A stretch of 64,000 nucleotides of DNA from Gloeocapsa sp. PCC 7428 (GCF_000317555.1 NC_019745.1:3720001-3784000); one strand, 5' to 3'. Numbered from the stretch's first letter, positions 45,594-54,776 are shown. The notes: generated by a model from the sequence alone, not told the origin. Translations and numbers: made by a program.

Positions 45594-47619
45594 AAGTTAA
45601 GGGTAGCGTAAGCGTAAAGCAAACTTCACTACTGCCATCACTTGCAGTACTAGAAACGGCGATCGCACCATTAATATGTTGTACCAAACACTTTACCAAA
45701 GCCAAACCCAAACCAGTGCCTTGAATCGCTTGTTGAGTCACACCTTGACCGCGACGAAATTTATCAAAGATATGCGCGACGTCTTCGGTTGAGATTCCAG
45801 AACCACGGTTGGTAATTTGCAGGACAATTTGATTATTTTGATGCCGTGCTTGAATGTCAACTTTAGAGTTGGGTTCAGAATATTTACCAGCATTCGTCAA
45901 AAGTTCTTGCACAATACGATGCAAGCTTTCTGCATCCGTTTGTAACATTAAAGGCGTTTTTGGCACATTGACTGTAAAAGTCAGTCCTTTTTCTGTCCAT
46001 TTGTCTTCAAACGAACGAGCAATATTCTTCAGTTGCGCAGTGAGATTTACAGATTCTACATTTAAAAGTGCTTTATGCGATTCGAGTTCTTGAAGCTTCA
46101 GCAGATCGTTAATCAGATTGATCTCTTGCGAACACTGTTGCTCTAGAATATCTAAATACTTAGCTTGTCGCTCTGGGGATATTCCTGGTTGACGGAGCAT
46201 CCGAATTGCGAGGCTCATGCTTGTCAGTGGCGTCCGCAATTCGTGATTCATCGTACTGACGAATTCGTCTTTTAACTGATTGAGTTGTCGCAACTGATCA
46301 ATTTGCTGACGAGTTTTTTCGTAGAGTTTAGCTTGGACTTCTAGGCTGCGCTGTAGTTGTGCTGTGCGCTCATCTACTAGCGATTGGACTTGTCGCAAAG
46401 TCTGACTTTGAATAATCGCCGTACTGACTTGAGTACCGACGAGTTCGAGTAAAGCTAGCTCATCTCCTTGCCAAGGGTGAGCGCAAGAATGCTGTAGTAC
46501 CATAAACCCCAACACTGTACCTTGATTTTCCAGAGGCAGCATGGCTAAAGCGGGCCAAGCCTGAAAATCAAAGATAGGGTTAGTTTCTTGCGTGAAGTTA
46601 AGTTTAGATGAATCTTCTTGACTATTAATAATAATAGGTTGGGGAAAGTTGAGTAGCGCTTGCTGGCATAACCAACTTTCAGATATTGGGAATTGGATAT
46701 TAGAAAGATAATTAGCAGTTTCTGAGTTAGAACATTGCCATTCGCAAGCAACTGTAGCTGTAGCTTTAGGTATTTTTTTCTGCTGGCGGACTTTGAAGCG
46801 AGGATCGGTATATTTTAACGTTATGATGCAACCGCGCTCGACTTTAAGTGCTTGTGCTGTACGCGAGAGTGCTAGCTGAAAAATTTGATTTAAGTCTAAA
46901 GAACTACGGCTAGCCATTGTTATCTGGTTGATCAATGTTTGATACTGCGCTGAAGTTTCGACTTGCTGCTGTAAAGAAGCGATCAACCGATTTTGGGTAA
47001 TTTGAGCAATGGCGATCGCTACTGATGTCGCCACAGCCAAAGCACTTTCTATTTCTTCCTCACTCCAACAATAGGGCTGTGCGCGTATAAAACTGACAAC
47101 TCCGCTAATTTTTCCATCGTACCGAAGCGGGATACCCAAAATAGAGCCTACTTCTATTGGCAACTGTACTGTTAGATTCTGATCGGAAGTTGCCTGCACG
47201 TTATCAAATACAAAGTTCTGAGACTCTGCGTATGCGAGTGCAAGTTGTTGTAGCGAAAGCAAAAGTGGTTGTAGGGGAACTGTGATGTCGCTATTAGAAC
47301 ACCAATGACCTACAGATTGAGCAGTGTTTTGCTGCTTTGATGTTATGACAATCGTACACCAGTCTACTTGGAAAGCTTCTCCGAGGATCTGTGCTATTTC
47401 TTGTAGCCGTCTTTCGTCGTCACAAGCATTTAAGATAATTTGATTGATTTGATATCCTAGACGGGCGGATTCTTGCTGGTGCTGCATCAATCTAACTGAA
47501 TATTTTGGCGAGCAATTAGTTTCACCTGGGCAAGGAGATGGCGACGATAAAAGCGGCTTCATCTTTGATCTGCTTGATTGTAGTACTCGCATAGTTGGAA
47601 ACGATGCTCGCAGAAGCAT
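45574..47619 (-). CDS. Sensor histidine kinase with two GAF domains
   Basis: The 681-residue protein has two GAF domains (about 60-210 and 225-405; the second ends near LALLELVGTQVSTAIIQSQ), a coiled coil, an H box FVSTMNHELRTPLTSMSLAI near 435-455 and an ATP-binding domain with ELLTNAGKYS and GTGLGLALV. No membrane helix is present. The C-terminal overlap with the SRPBCC gene suggests joint expression. A chromophore-binding Cys of phytochrome type is not evident, so light sensing cannot be claimed. No response regulator is adjacent. Confidence 0.9.
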   Translation of the reverse strand: MLLRASFPTMRVLQSSRSKMKPLLSSPSPCPGETNCSPKYSVRLMQHQQESARLGYQINQIILNACDDERRLQEIAQILGEAFQVDWCTIVITSKQQNTAQSVGHWCSNSDITVPLQPLLLSLQQLALAYAESQNFVFDNVQATSDQNLTVQLPIEVGSILGIPLRYDGKISGVVSFIRAQPYCWSEEEIESALAVATSVAIAIAQITQNRLIASLQQQVETSAQYQTLINQITMASRSSLDLNQIFQLALSRTAQALKVERGCIITLKYTDPRFKVRQQKKIPKATATVACEWQCSNSETANYLSNIQFPISESWLCQQALLNFPQPIIINSQEDSSKLNFTQETNPIFDFQAWPALAMLPLENQGTVLGFMVLQHSCAHPWQGDELALLELVGTQVSTAIIQSQTLRQVQSLVDERTAQLQRSLEVQAKLYEKTRQQIDQLRQLNQLKDEFVSTMNHELRTPLTSMSLAIRMLRQPGISPERQAKYLDILEQQCSQEINLINDLLKLQELESHKALLNVESVNLTAQLKNIARSFEDKWTEKGLTFTVNVPKTPLMLQTDAESLHRIVQELLTNAGKYSEPNSKVDIQARHQNNQIVLQITNRGSGISTEDVAHIFDKFRRGQGVTQQAIQGTGLGLALVKCLVQHINGAIAVSSTASDGSSEVCFTLTLPLTFDQAQT

Positions 47620-47943
47620 CCAATTTTTAAGTTTGACCGTATCTTGTCGTTATATGTTGCCCAAGGACTAGTGGACATAACTGCTCACCCTGTGGTTAAT
47701 ACCTTTCCACTTAAGATGCCCTAATTAAGTGAGAATTGCATAATAGAATATTGAAAAAATATAAAAGAATTCATAAAACTAATGTTGATGATTTCTTGCT
47801 CCACATTATCCTGCTTGTAGCTATAGAGAATCAGTAAATTCGCTGATTATGAGCAGTTTTTTATTGAGGAACGAGCAACTTAAAAGCTTAGACAAAACTC
47901 GTTTTTTGCTGAGAAGTCTTAAGTTTTTGCGTGAAAATTTTAG

Positions 47944-48009
47944 AGTGGCGAGAATGCGTTACCCGCCACTACCCGTAAGTTACTGAAAAGCTTAAGAGAT
48001 TTTCAGTAA
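47944..48009 (-). terminator. Two stem-loops downstream of the RHH-like gene
   Basis: TTACTGAAAA/TTTTCAGTAA (47980-48009) and AGTGGCG/CGCCACT (47944-47970) directly follow the gene on the minus strand. T-runs are weak, so termination is only probable. The rest of the gap to 47620 has no gene. Confidence 0.45.
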
Positions 48010-48013
48010 GGTG

Positions 48014-48343
48014 CTATTTTGGTAGGCTGTTTATACTTAAGGGAATTAAATCTCCGTAGGTCGTTAACCCCAACAGCATCGATTCTTGTGGCTGAATTAA
48101 TTGTCCTGTAATTGCACAGTATTCTTCTTTTTGGGCTGTAGCGGGAATACTGGCGCGAATGTCAGTTGATGGATGAATGCGATCGCCCGATTTATGCTGT
48201 ACGTATTTCCACAGAATATCGCGGATCAATGCTTGATAACCCTGATTTCCAGCAAGTTCTTTTAATCGCTCTTTGAGTTCTCTTTCCAAGCGGATGCTGG
48301 TGACTTCCATTTCTGTAGTTGCGGTACGTGTGAGTGTATGCAT
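48014..48343 (-). CDS. Ribbon-helix-helix-like small protein
   Basis: From ATG 48343, with CAGGAGAA seven bases ahead, the protein has 109 residues. An upstream frame to 48421 would add 26 unlikely residues. The central part EVTSIRLERELKERLKELAGNQGYQALIRDIL has the strand-helix-helix shape of CopG/Arc-type proteins, although the glycine turn is not canonical. The C-terminal half (EEYCAITGQLIQPQESMLLG) is separate and contains one cysteine. It is probably a DNA-binding or regulatory protein; function is unproven. Confidence 0.6.
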   Translation of the reverse strand: MHTLTRTATTEMEVTSIRLERELKERLKELAGNQGYQALIRDILWKYVQHKSGDRIHPSTDIRASIPATAQKEEYCAITGQLIQPQESMLLGLTTYGDLIPLSINSLPK

Positions 48344-48504
48344 TTTTTCTCCTGAAATATCTAGACAGGTTAGTAATACAAGTGTAGTATGTTTAAAGTA
48401 ATGTTCAAGTAACTCAATCAACCGTTAGCGCTCGACTTATCGTTTTGAGGCAAAATGCTAATCGGTGTCAAGCAAGCTACTGTTAACGCAAGAGATAAAC
48501 TTCT

Positions 48505-48747
48505 GTGACTATAAACTTTACTTCGATTTCGGCAATCTTGACTCAAGGGACTCGTCTTTGGGAATCAGAAGCTATGGAAGTAGAGATTAAAGCACTTAGC
48601 AATGCTGTACAACACACAAGCCGCGACGCAAGCGCAAAGAGATATGAAAACTTAGCAGATTTGCTTGATGATGAGCTAGAAGCTGCACTACAACCAAAGA
48701 AGCCAAGCGGGAGGTATAGATGGCGTGCTATACCTACACAAAGATAG
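48505..48747 (+). CDS. Small hypothetical protein
   Basis: An 80-residue protein starting from GTG at 48505, mostly helical (LTQGTRLWESEAMEVEIKAL), with a basic end (GRYRWRAIPTQR). No family recognised. It is followed at once by a strong terminator (48768-48802), which supports a real transcript. Confidence 0.45.
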   Translation: MTINFTSISAILTQGTRLWESEAMEVEIKALSNAVQHTSRDASAKRYENLADLLDDELEAALQPKKPSGRYRWRAIPTQR

Positions 48748-48767
48748 AAGTCAAAGTCTTTATCCAG

Positions 48768-48802
48768 CCCCCGCTTCTGGCGTACAGAAGTGGGGGTTTT
48801 TT
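48768..48802 (+). terminator. Rho-independent terminator
   Basis: CCCCCGCTTCTG pairs with CAGAAGTGGGGG over a 5-base loop, with one wobble, followed by six T. It ends the small gene at 48505-48747. Confidence 0.9.
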
Positions 48803-48825
48803 ATATAGATAGGAGACGAGTTGTC

Positions 48826-49380
48826 ATGATCGCAAGCCAAGTGTTAGAGCAATCGGTAGTCGTATTTTCCAAAAATTACCTGCCGATCAGTAAAATCAAT
48901 GTACGACGAGCTATTCAACTATTGATTGCAGGTAAAGCAGAAGCACTCGATTTGACGCAGGAAAGTTGGTTAGTGCGATCGCCGAGTATCGTACTTGTGG
49001 TTCCAGCATACATCCGGTTAACGGTGGCGAGTGTCGAACGCATCTGGAAGGTTCCACCAGTCAATCGACGCGAAGTGTTGCGGCGCGATAACTATACTTG
49101 TCAATACTGTGGTAGCCATAAACACCTGACACTCGATCATGTCATTCCCGTGTCGAGAGGTGGCTTGCACACTTGGGATAACGTTGTCACAGCTTGCGAA
49201 CGGTGTAACCAACGCAAAAGCGATCGCACTCCTATTGAAGCAAGTATGCCCTTACACACCAAACCAAAAGCCCCAATGCATCCCACAGTGGCTTTTGCCG
49301 AGCAATTTTGGCGAGCCGAGCCATTTCCACCTGAAATAGGAGGAACTTCAAAGCACAATGCTGAAACTAACATATCTTAA
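48826..49380 (+). CDS. HNH endonuclease
   Basis: From ATG 48826 (AGGAG 10 bases ahead) the protein has 184 residues. An earlier in-frame codon falls in the terminator. The HNH motif lies near the middle: LRRDNYTCQYCGSHKHLTLDH, then RGGLHTWDNVVTACERCNQRK. Cys pairs bind zinc and His/Asn form the active site. Residues before it form a small helical domain (KINVRRAIQLLIAGKAEAL) typical of the cyanobacterial group. It is likely a nicking or homing-type nuclease of unknown role. It overlaps the next gene by 23 bases. Confidence 0.85.
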   Translation: MIASQVLEQSVVVFSKNYLPISKINVRRAIQLLIAGKAEALDLTQESWLVRSPSIVLVVPAYIRLTVASVERIWKVPPVNRREVLRRDNYTCQYCGSHKHLTLDHVIPVSRGGLHTWDNVVTACERCNQRKSDRTPIEASMPLHTKPKAPMHPTVAFAEQFWRAEPFPPEIGGTSKHNAETNIS

Positions 49381-49747
49381 TAATGGCTTCGATTTAGAGC
49401 ATCTAACACAACCGTTAGAAGAATGGGTTGCCCTCCGAGTCATTTTGGCACTGCGCGTAGGTCAGCCTATCAGTGTCGAACCTAGCACGGCTTCATTTTT
49501 ATTACCCGTTGATTTACCAGGGTTAGATTCGCTTGTGGTTGAAGCGCAACGCTTAGGCGGGGATGTTATGACGCTGTGTGCTTGTGATGCAGAGTTTATT
49601 GAAATCTCGCTCCACGGAACTTGGCTTGCATTTGATAGCAAAACTGAAGAAGGTATCTTTGTCACTAATCTGTATTATGTCGTTGAGTTTTTACTGTTTA
49701 AGCTTTGGCAAGAAGCCCAAATAGGTGCAACGGTAGTTGGCGAGTAA
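49358..49747 (+). CDS. Conserved cyanobacterial protein, alr0857-like (tentative)
   Basis: A 129-residue protein beginning MLKLTYLNNGFDLEHLTQPLEEWV, with VEPSTASFLLPVDLPGLD near 43-60. This resembles the conserved cyanobacterial family I know as alr0857. It overlaps the HNH gene end by 23 bases, so translation is coupled. No catalytic motif is visible and the fold looks alpha/beta. Function is unknown. Confidence 0.6.
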   Translation: MLKLTYLNNGFDLEHLTQPLEEWVALRVILALRVGQPISVEPSTASFLLPVDLPGLDSLVVEAQRLGGDVMTLCACDAEFIEISLHGTWLAFDSKTEEGIFVTNLYYVVEFLLFKLWQEAQIGATVVGE

Positions 49748-49859
49748 AAGTATTTGAGCGCTGTGCCTGATGGAATCTAAGCCCTTAGATAGGGTATGCA
49801 CTCTATTTCCCGATCTTAAGCTGAATGTGTGTTCAGTTATATCATGCGAGAAAGTAGAT

Positions 49860-50063
49860 ATGTCTAGTGGTCATGCCGATCATAAAGGTACTTCTGACAA
49901 ACCTAATACAAATGCTGAAGGTGTCATGGATATTGCAGCGGATAAAACCGTCGATCCTGAAGATCTTCTACCCGAAGGAGCTACCACAAACACGACAAGA
50001 ACTCAAGAATTTGTAGATTATCCTCCTGCAACGCAACGCCCACAAGAAGAACCGAATTCGTAA
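49860..50063 (+). CDS. Small hydrophilic hypothetical protein
   Basis: From ATG 49860 (MSSGHADHKGTSDKPNTN) it has 67 residues, all polar and probably disordered. An upstream frame to 49770 adds 30 residues, including two cysteines, without family support. It has acidic repeats (DPEDLLPEGATTN) and a proline-rich tail. Nothing is known. Confidence 0.5.
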   Translation: MSSGHADHKGTSDKPNTNAEGVMDIAADKTVDPEDLLPEGATTNTTRTQEFVDYPPATQRPQEEPNS

Positions 50064-50527
50064 TCGAGTAGATTCAACTATAGCAATCTTAAATTGTTTG
50101 TATAAATCTCCATTTTTTAGACTGCTTGCATGAATCACAAACGCCCTCTAACTGAAGTCAGGGGCTACTCTAACAAAGTGTACGAAAGTACACTTTAGTA
50201 AGACTTTTATCAATAAGTTTACAGTGGTAAATTTTCTTTTGTTTAGCTGCTAATTTATTCGTCAAGCATTCATGCAGGAGGTTTTTTGGATACTTTGTGG
50301 TTTGTTTTCAAAAATGAAAACTCAAATCGAATTGCTATTTAGGTGTCGTTTGTGAATGTAGTTTTTGAAAGGAGAGTTCTGCAAGTAGAAACCTGTAGCT
50401 CTATTTTTTATTAAAAATTGGCAATAAATTTTAAACTATCTGTGATAATAACGCAGTTCTTCAACAAAACAACGTCAAAGTCAAATTAAATCTAATTTAA
50501 ATTATTTTTCATCTTTGTTGCTAAAAA
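50064..50527. other. Long leader/control region upstream of rtcB
   Basis: 464 bases without a gene. The hairpin at 50175-50196 is the only strong structure, and the last 120 bases are AT-rich. No clear terminator is seen for the upstream gene. Confidence 0.5.
50175..50196. promoter_or_regulatory. Palindromic hairpin AAAGTGTAC-GAAA-GTACACTTT
   Basis: A perfect 9-base stem with a GAAA loop, about 330 bases upstream of rtcB. Its core matches the hairpin before the antiporter gene (19739-19756). Confidence 0.6.
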
Positions 50528-51988
50528 ATGGCTGATATTAAATCATTAAAGCAAGTTTCAGATACGATTTGGGAAATTCCGATTTCATATAAAGAAGGAA
50601 TGCGTGTTCCAGCGCGTATTTATGGAACACAAAAATTAATTCAAGAAATGGATGATGCCGTTTATGACCAAGTTACTAATGTAGCAACACTTCCAGGAAT
50701 AACTCAATATGCTTTGTGTATGCCAGATGGACACTTTGGCTACGGCTTCCCGATTGGTGGAGTTGCGGCGATGGATGTCGAAAATGGCGGCGTTATTTCT
50801 CCTGGTGGTATCGGTTTCGATATTAACTGCGGAATGCGTTTGGTAGTGACAAATCTGACATACGATGAGGTCAAACCATACATTAAAAAAGTCGTCGATC
50901 GACTTTATGAGCGAGTTCCGGCGGGAGTAGGAAGCACAGGCTTTGTCAAAATATCGCGGAATGAATTTCGCAAAGTTGTCGAACAAGGTGCGCGGTGGTG
51001 CGTTGATAATGGCTATGGTTGGGAAGAAGATTTAGAACTGATGGAAGAAAACGGCTGTATTGCTGGTGCTGATGCAGCCAAAATTAGTGAAAAAGCAATT
51101 GATCGTGGTTTTAATCAAATCGGAACTTTAGGTTCGGGAAACCATTATTTAGAAATTCAAGTTGCTAAGAAAGAAAACATTTTTGAGCCGGAATTAGCAG
51201 CAAAACTAGGTATTACCCAGCCGGATCAAGTGGTTGTGATGTTTCACTGTGGTAGTCGTGGTTTTGGACATCAAGTTGCTACAGACTATCTGCAAGTTTT
51301 CCTCAAGGTGATGGAAAGCAAGTATGGTATTAAGATTTTAGACCGCGAATTAGCTTGCGCGCCATTCGATTCGCCTGAAGGACAAGCGTACTTTTCAGCG
51401 ATGAAGTGCGGTTTAAATATGTCGTTTGCAAATCGTCAGGTGATTTTGCACCGCATTCGCGAGGTTTTTTCGGAGATTTTTGGGCGTTCCGCCGAAGATT
51501 TGGGAATGCATATGGTGTATGACGTTGCGCACAATACGGCGAAATTAGAGCGTCATATTGTCGATGGTAAAGAGCGATCGCTTCTTGTCCATCGTAAAGG
51601 GGCAACCCGTGCGTTTGCACCAGGAATGACGGGGATTCCTGAGAAATATCAAGATATTGGTCAGCCGGTGATTATCGGCGGCAGTATGGAAACAGGCTCT
51701 TACTTGTTGGTTGGCGTACCCAGTGGCGACCAAACTTTCTTTAGCACCGCGCACGGTAGTGGGCGCACAATGAGTCGTACCAAAGCGCGAAAAACGTTTC
51801 GGGGTGAAAAACTGCAAAAAGAGATGCAAACACGGGGTATTTACGTCCGCAGTACCTCAATGTCGGGATTAGCCGAAGAAGCTGGAGGCGCTTACAAAGA
51901 CGTTGATGAAGTAATTGAAGCCGCAGAATTAGCCGGAATTAGCAAAAGAGTTGTGCGGTTTACACCGATTGGCAATATTAAAGGATAA
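50528..51988 (+). CDS. rtcB: RNA-splicing ligase RtcB
   Basis: The 486-residue enzyme joins RNA 2',3'-cyclic phosphate (3'-phosphate) and 5'-OH ends using GTP and Mn2+. Metal-binding Cys101 lies in GGIGFDINCGMR. HCGSRGFGHQ near 240 supplies metal-binding His, and the guanylylated His355 lies in LLVHRKGATRAFAPG. Length is normal and no intein is present. It heads a same-strand run with a sulfotransferase-like gene, a G3E GTPase and archease, its known activator. ATG at 50528 has a weak ribosome site. Confidence 0.95.
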   Translation: MADIKSLKQVSDTIWEIPISYKEGMRVPARIYGTQKLIQEMDDAVYDQVTNVATLPGITQYALCMPDGHFGYGFPIGGVAAMDVENGGVISPGGIGFDINCGMRLVVTNLTYDEVKPYIKKVVDRLYERVPAGVGSTGFVKISRNEFRKVVEQGARWCVDNGYGWEEDLELMEENGCIAGADAAKISEKAIDRGFNQIGTLGSGNHYLEIQVAKKENIFEPELAAKLGITQPDQVVVMFHCGSRGFGHQVATDYLQVFLKVMESKYGIKILDRELACAPFDSPEGQAYFSAMKCGLNMSFANRQVILHRIREVFSEIFGRSAEDLGMHMVYDVAHNTAKLERHIVDGKERSLLVHRKGATRAFAPGMTGIPEKYQDIGQPVIIGGSMETGSYLLVGVPSGDQTFFSTAHGSGRTMSRTKARKTFRGEKLQKEMQTRGIYVRSTSMSGLAEEAGGAYKDVDEVIEAAELAGISKRVVRFTPIGNIKG

Positions 51989-52034
51989 TTTATGCTTTGA
52001 GCGATCGCATCTTAATGATTTGCAAGGAGAAGAT

Positions 52035-52793
52035 ATGTGGGTTTTCTGTTGTGGAATGTATCGTTCTGCTTCAACCCTACAGTTTCAGATCGTCAGTCAG
52101 CTTGTTAAAGAGGCTGATATAGGTCAACAGATAGGATGGATAGATGCACAGCGCTTTTTAGAGGTACGTAATTCGTATCAAAGTTACAAACAATTAAAAG
52201 TTGTCAAAGTCCATCAATTTACAGATGCAATAGGCAAGGAGTTTACCCAAAATAATGCACTGGGTATCTATACATTTAGAGATATCCGCGATGTCTATGT
52301 ATCAATGATGCAGCAGCAACAAAAATCTTTTGATGACATTTGGAATTGGCATGGACGAGAGTTTATTCAAACTTGTCTAGATAATTATAAACAATGGACA
52401 AGCTTACCGAGAGTGCTTGTTTCTCAATATGAAAATATTTTTCAAAACATACCGCAAGAAGTAAAGCGTATTGCTAGGCATCTGAATATTAACTTTGACG
52501 TAGATAAGCGTCAAAATATTGCCTCACTTTTTACGCTTGAGCAACAAAAAAAGCGAATACAAAAATTCACAACTCAATTAATGCAAACCTCTCTCAATCC
52601 TCACGATCATAGAGAAATTGTTGATTATCATGATGAAGATAGCTTGTTACATATAAATCATATTAATGCAGCTAAAACCGGTGTATGGCAAGAATATCTA
52701 TCCACTGAAGAAGTAACTAAAATCGAAAATAAAGTAAAAAGTTGGTGCAATGATAATAAACATGAATACCTTACATTCTTACGGCAAATATAG
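52035..52793 (+). CDS. Sulfotransferase-domain protein
   Basis: From ATG 52035, with AAGGAGA ahead, the protein has 252 residues (an upstream in-frame start would overlap rtcB). MWVFCCGMYRSASTLQFQIVS is the phosphosulfate-binding loop of PAPS-dependent sulfotransferases, and GIYTFRDIRDVYVSMM is the R-D-P-R-like segment before the second PAPS-binding motif. VSQYENIFQ further on is also typical. It lies between rtcB and the GTPase gene with short spacing. Why it is with RNA repair genes is not obvious. It may be an insertion into the run, or the genes may simply share a promoter. Confidence 0.75.
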   Translation: MWVFCCGMYRSASTLQFQIVSQLVKEADIGQQIGWIDAQRFLEVRNSYQSYKQLKVVKVHQFTDAIGKEFTQNNALGIYTFRDIRDVYVSMMQQQQKSFDDIWNWHGREFIQTCLDNYKQWTSLPRVLVSQYENIFQNIPQEVKRIARHLNINFDVDKRQNIASLFTLEQQKKRIQKFTTQLMQTSLNPHDHREIVDYHDEDSLLHINHINAAKTGVWQEYLSTEEVTKIENKVKSWCNDNKHEYLTFLRQI

Positions 52794-52806
52794 TTAAAAG
52801 AGAATT

Positions 52807-53694
52807 ATGCAAGTACGCACGCCACTTACAGTTATTACAGGTTCCCTCGGTAGTGGTAAAACAACTTTACTACGTCACATTCTCGATTCGATTCCTCAAA
52901 AAATTGCTATTTTGATGAACGAGTTTGGCGAAATTGCGATCGATACCAAGATCATTCAAGGTAAAAATGTCGCAATGGCTAATTTAGGCGGTGGATGTGT
53001 TTGTTGTTCGCTACTCGGAGAATTTGAAGCAGCAGTTGACGAAATCATCGAGACAGTTAATCCTGATGTGATTGTGGTAGAAACAACAGGTGTTGCTGAA
53101 CCTGATGCTTTGGTGTTTGATATTCAAGAAAGTTTAACTAAAGTTCGATTAGATGGCGTAGTTACTGTCGTTGATGCAGATGCGATGGTGAGATATCCGA
53201 GTGTCGGTCATACAACGCGAATGCAAATTGAAGCGGCAGATACAATCTTACTCAATAAAGTTGATTTAGTAACAGAAGAACAATTGCAAGCAATCGAAGC
53301 AAAGTTACATTCGTATAACGAAGTTGCTGAAATTTTACATACTCAACGCTGTCAAGTCGATCCAGATTTATTATTTGGTATTGCGAGGGCGCGACTACAG
53401 CCAGAACCACATCACATTCATCAACCCGAATTTGATTCGTTTAGTTATAAAACGCAGGCTACTTTAAAGCGAGAATGTTTTGAGGAATTTGCTGATGAAT
53501 TGGTAGAAAAAGATGTGTATCGGGCAAAAGGATTTATAAGGTTTCCTGAGCAAATTTATCTATTTAATTATGTAGCTGGAAGATGGGAACTAGAACTGTT
53601 TGAACAAGATGCTACAGAGTTAGTTTTTATTGGTAGACAAGTCAAAAAATATCAACAAGAAATTATCGATCAGTTGAAAAGATGCGAGCAGTAA
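52807..53694 (+). CDS. G3E GTPase, COG0523 (CobW/ZNG-type) metallochaperone
   Basis: The 295-residue protein has P-loop GSLGSGKTT at 12-20, the metal-binding GGGCVCC motif (Cys64, 66, 67), switch region VVETTGVAEPDAL and NKVD for guanine. A His-rich stretch PEPHHIHQPEF near 200 may add a metal site. COG0523 members insert or deliver zinc, cobalt or other metals using GTP. It starts 13 bases after the sulfotransferase-like gene and its stop is one base from archease. RtcB needs Mn2+ and GTP, so metal supply to RtcB is a possible but unproven role. Confidence 0.88.
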   Translation: MQVRTPLTVITGSLGSGKTTLLRHILDSIPQKIAILMNEFGEIAIDTKIIQGKNVAMANLGGGCVCCSLLGEFEAAVDEIIETVNPDVIVVETTGVAEPDALVFDIQESLTKVRLDGVVTVVDADAMVRYPSVGHTTRMQIEAADTILLNKVDLVTEEQLQAIEAKLHSYNEVAEILHTQRCQVDPDLLFGIARARLQPEPHHIHQPEFDSFSYKTQATLKRECFEEFADELVEKDVYRAKGFIRFPEQIYLFNYVAGRWELELFEQDATELVFIGRQVKKYQQEIIDQLKRCEQ

Positions 53695-53695
53695 T

Positions 53696-54127
53696 ATGCC
53701 TTATGAGTATTTGGAAGATATCGCGATCGCAGACATTGCTTTCCACGCTTGGGGAAAAAATTTAGAACAATTATTCATCGCGGCGGGTGATGCCACAATC
53801 AATACAATGATTGAGAATATTGATGCGATCGCACTTCAAGAAACTCGCACATTTAACTTGGAAAATGACGCGCTAGATATGTTGCTGTTCAACTTTCTTC
53901 AAGAATTTATTTATTACAAAGATAGTGAATTATTACTACTGCGTACACAACAAGTTAAGTTAGAAGAAAAAGCAGGACTATATCATCTTCAAGCCGTTAC
54001 AAAAGGAGAAAAACTCAATCCGAGTAAACATCATCAGCGCGTGGATGTCAAAGCTGTAACGCTACACCGTTTTCAGTTAGAAAAAACTATTAATGGTTGG
54101 CAAGCTACGGTAATATTGGATATTTAA
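53696..54127 (+). CDS. Archease (RtcB activator)
   Basis: A 143-residue protein of the archease/MTH1598 family. It begins YEYLEDIAIADIAFHAWG and has EFIYYKDSELLLLR and NPSKHHQRVDVKAVTLH further on; acidic residues D12 and D131-like positions are expected metal ligands. Archease speeds up RtcB guanylylation and allows multiple turnover. Its start codon is one base after the GTPase stop, so they are coupled. Together with rtcB at the head, the run gives strong support for the assignment. Confidence 0.88.
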   Translation: MPYEYLEDIAIADIAFHAWGKNLEQLFIAAGDATINTMIENIDAIALQETRTFNLENDALDMLLFNFLQEFIYYKDSELLLLRTQQVKLEEKAGLYHLQAVTKGEKLNPSKHHQRVDVKAVTLHRFQLEKTINGWQATVILDI

Positions 54128-54278
54128 TCACAGTATTCTAGATGTACAAGTATGTATAGTAGTTAATCCTTTAATAATTGGGAAAATTAAATTTGAAATA
54201 AAACAGTGCATTGTATAATTCTAAACTTGCATATCAATATTTTCATAATTTAATACAAATCTAAAAAGAGAGTTAATT

Positions 54279-54629
54279 ATGCAATCCATCGATAATTATC
54301 TATCAGCCTGGAATGCAACAACTTCAAATGAGAGATATAGCTTCCTAATTAATTGTTTAGCAACTGACGTGATTTACCTCGATCCGCATATTCCAAACCC
54401 AGTTCAGGGAATTGAAGAAATGCAAGCCTTAATCGAGCGATTCCGAACACTTTTCGATCATATCTTAGAACCAGAAGGAGATGTTGATATGCATCATAAT
54501 GTGTTTCGATTGCAATGGCGATTGCAGCGTAGTAATGGAGAAATATTGTCACACGGGTTGATGATTGGCGATCTGTCTGCCACTGGAATGATTGAACGAA
54601 TTATCCACTTTGTAGATTCTGCCCCATAA
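54279..54629 (+). CDS. SnoaL-like (NTF2-fold) protein
   Basis: A 116-residue protein with the NTF2-like pattern: NYLSAWNATTSNERYSFL, then TDVIYLDPHIPNPVQGIEEMQALI, and late strand FRLQWRLQRSNGE. The cone fold suggests a small-molecule isomerase or ligand-binder, substrate unknown. ATG at 54279 with AAAGAGAG ahead. It stands alone after the archease gene. Confidence 0.75.
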   Translation: MQSIDNYLSAWNATTSNERYSFLINCLATDVIYLDPHIPNPVQGIEEMQALIERFRTLFDHILEPEGDVDMHHNVFRLQWRLQRSNGEILSHGLMIGDLSATGMIERIIHFVDSAP

Positions 54630-54776
54630 TAATTTACTTGTCTTGGACCTTAACATCTATAGTGCAACTAGGTCTTGGTACTATACCAATATTTGTGGCA
54701 CGATAAGAGTAATAAATACTAGTCAAATTACTTTTCAACTCAAATGAATCTGGATGTCTCTAGAAATGAGAAATCA

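Noticed and set aside
50175-50196. NtcA site
   Set aside because: GTA and TAC are separated by 6 bases, not 8.
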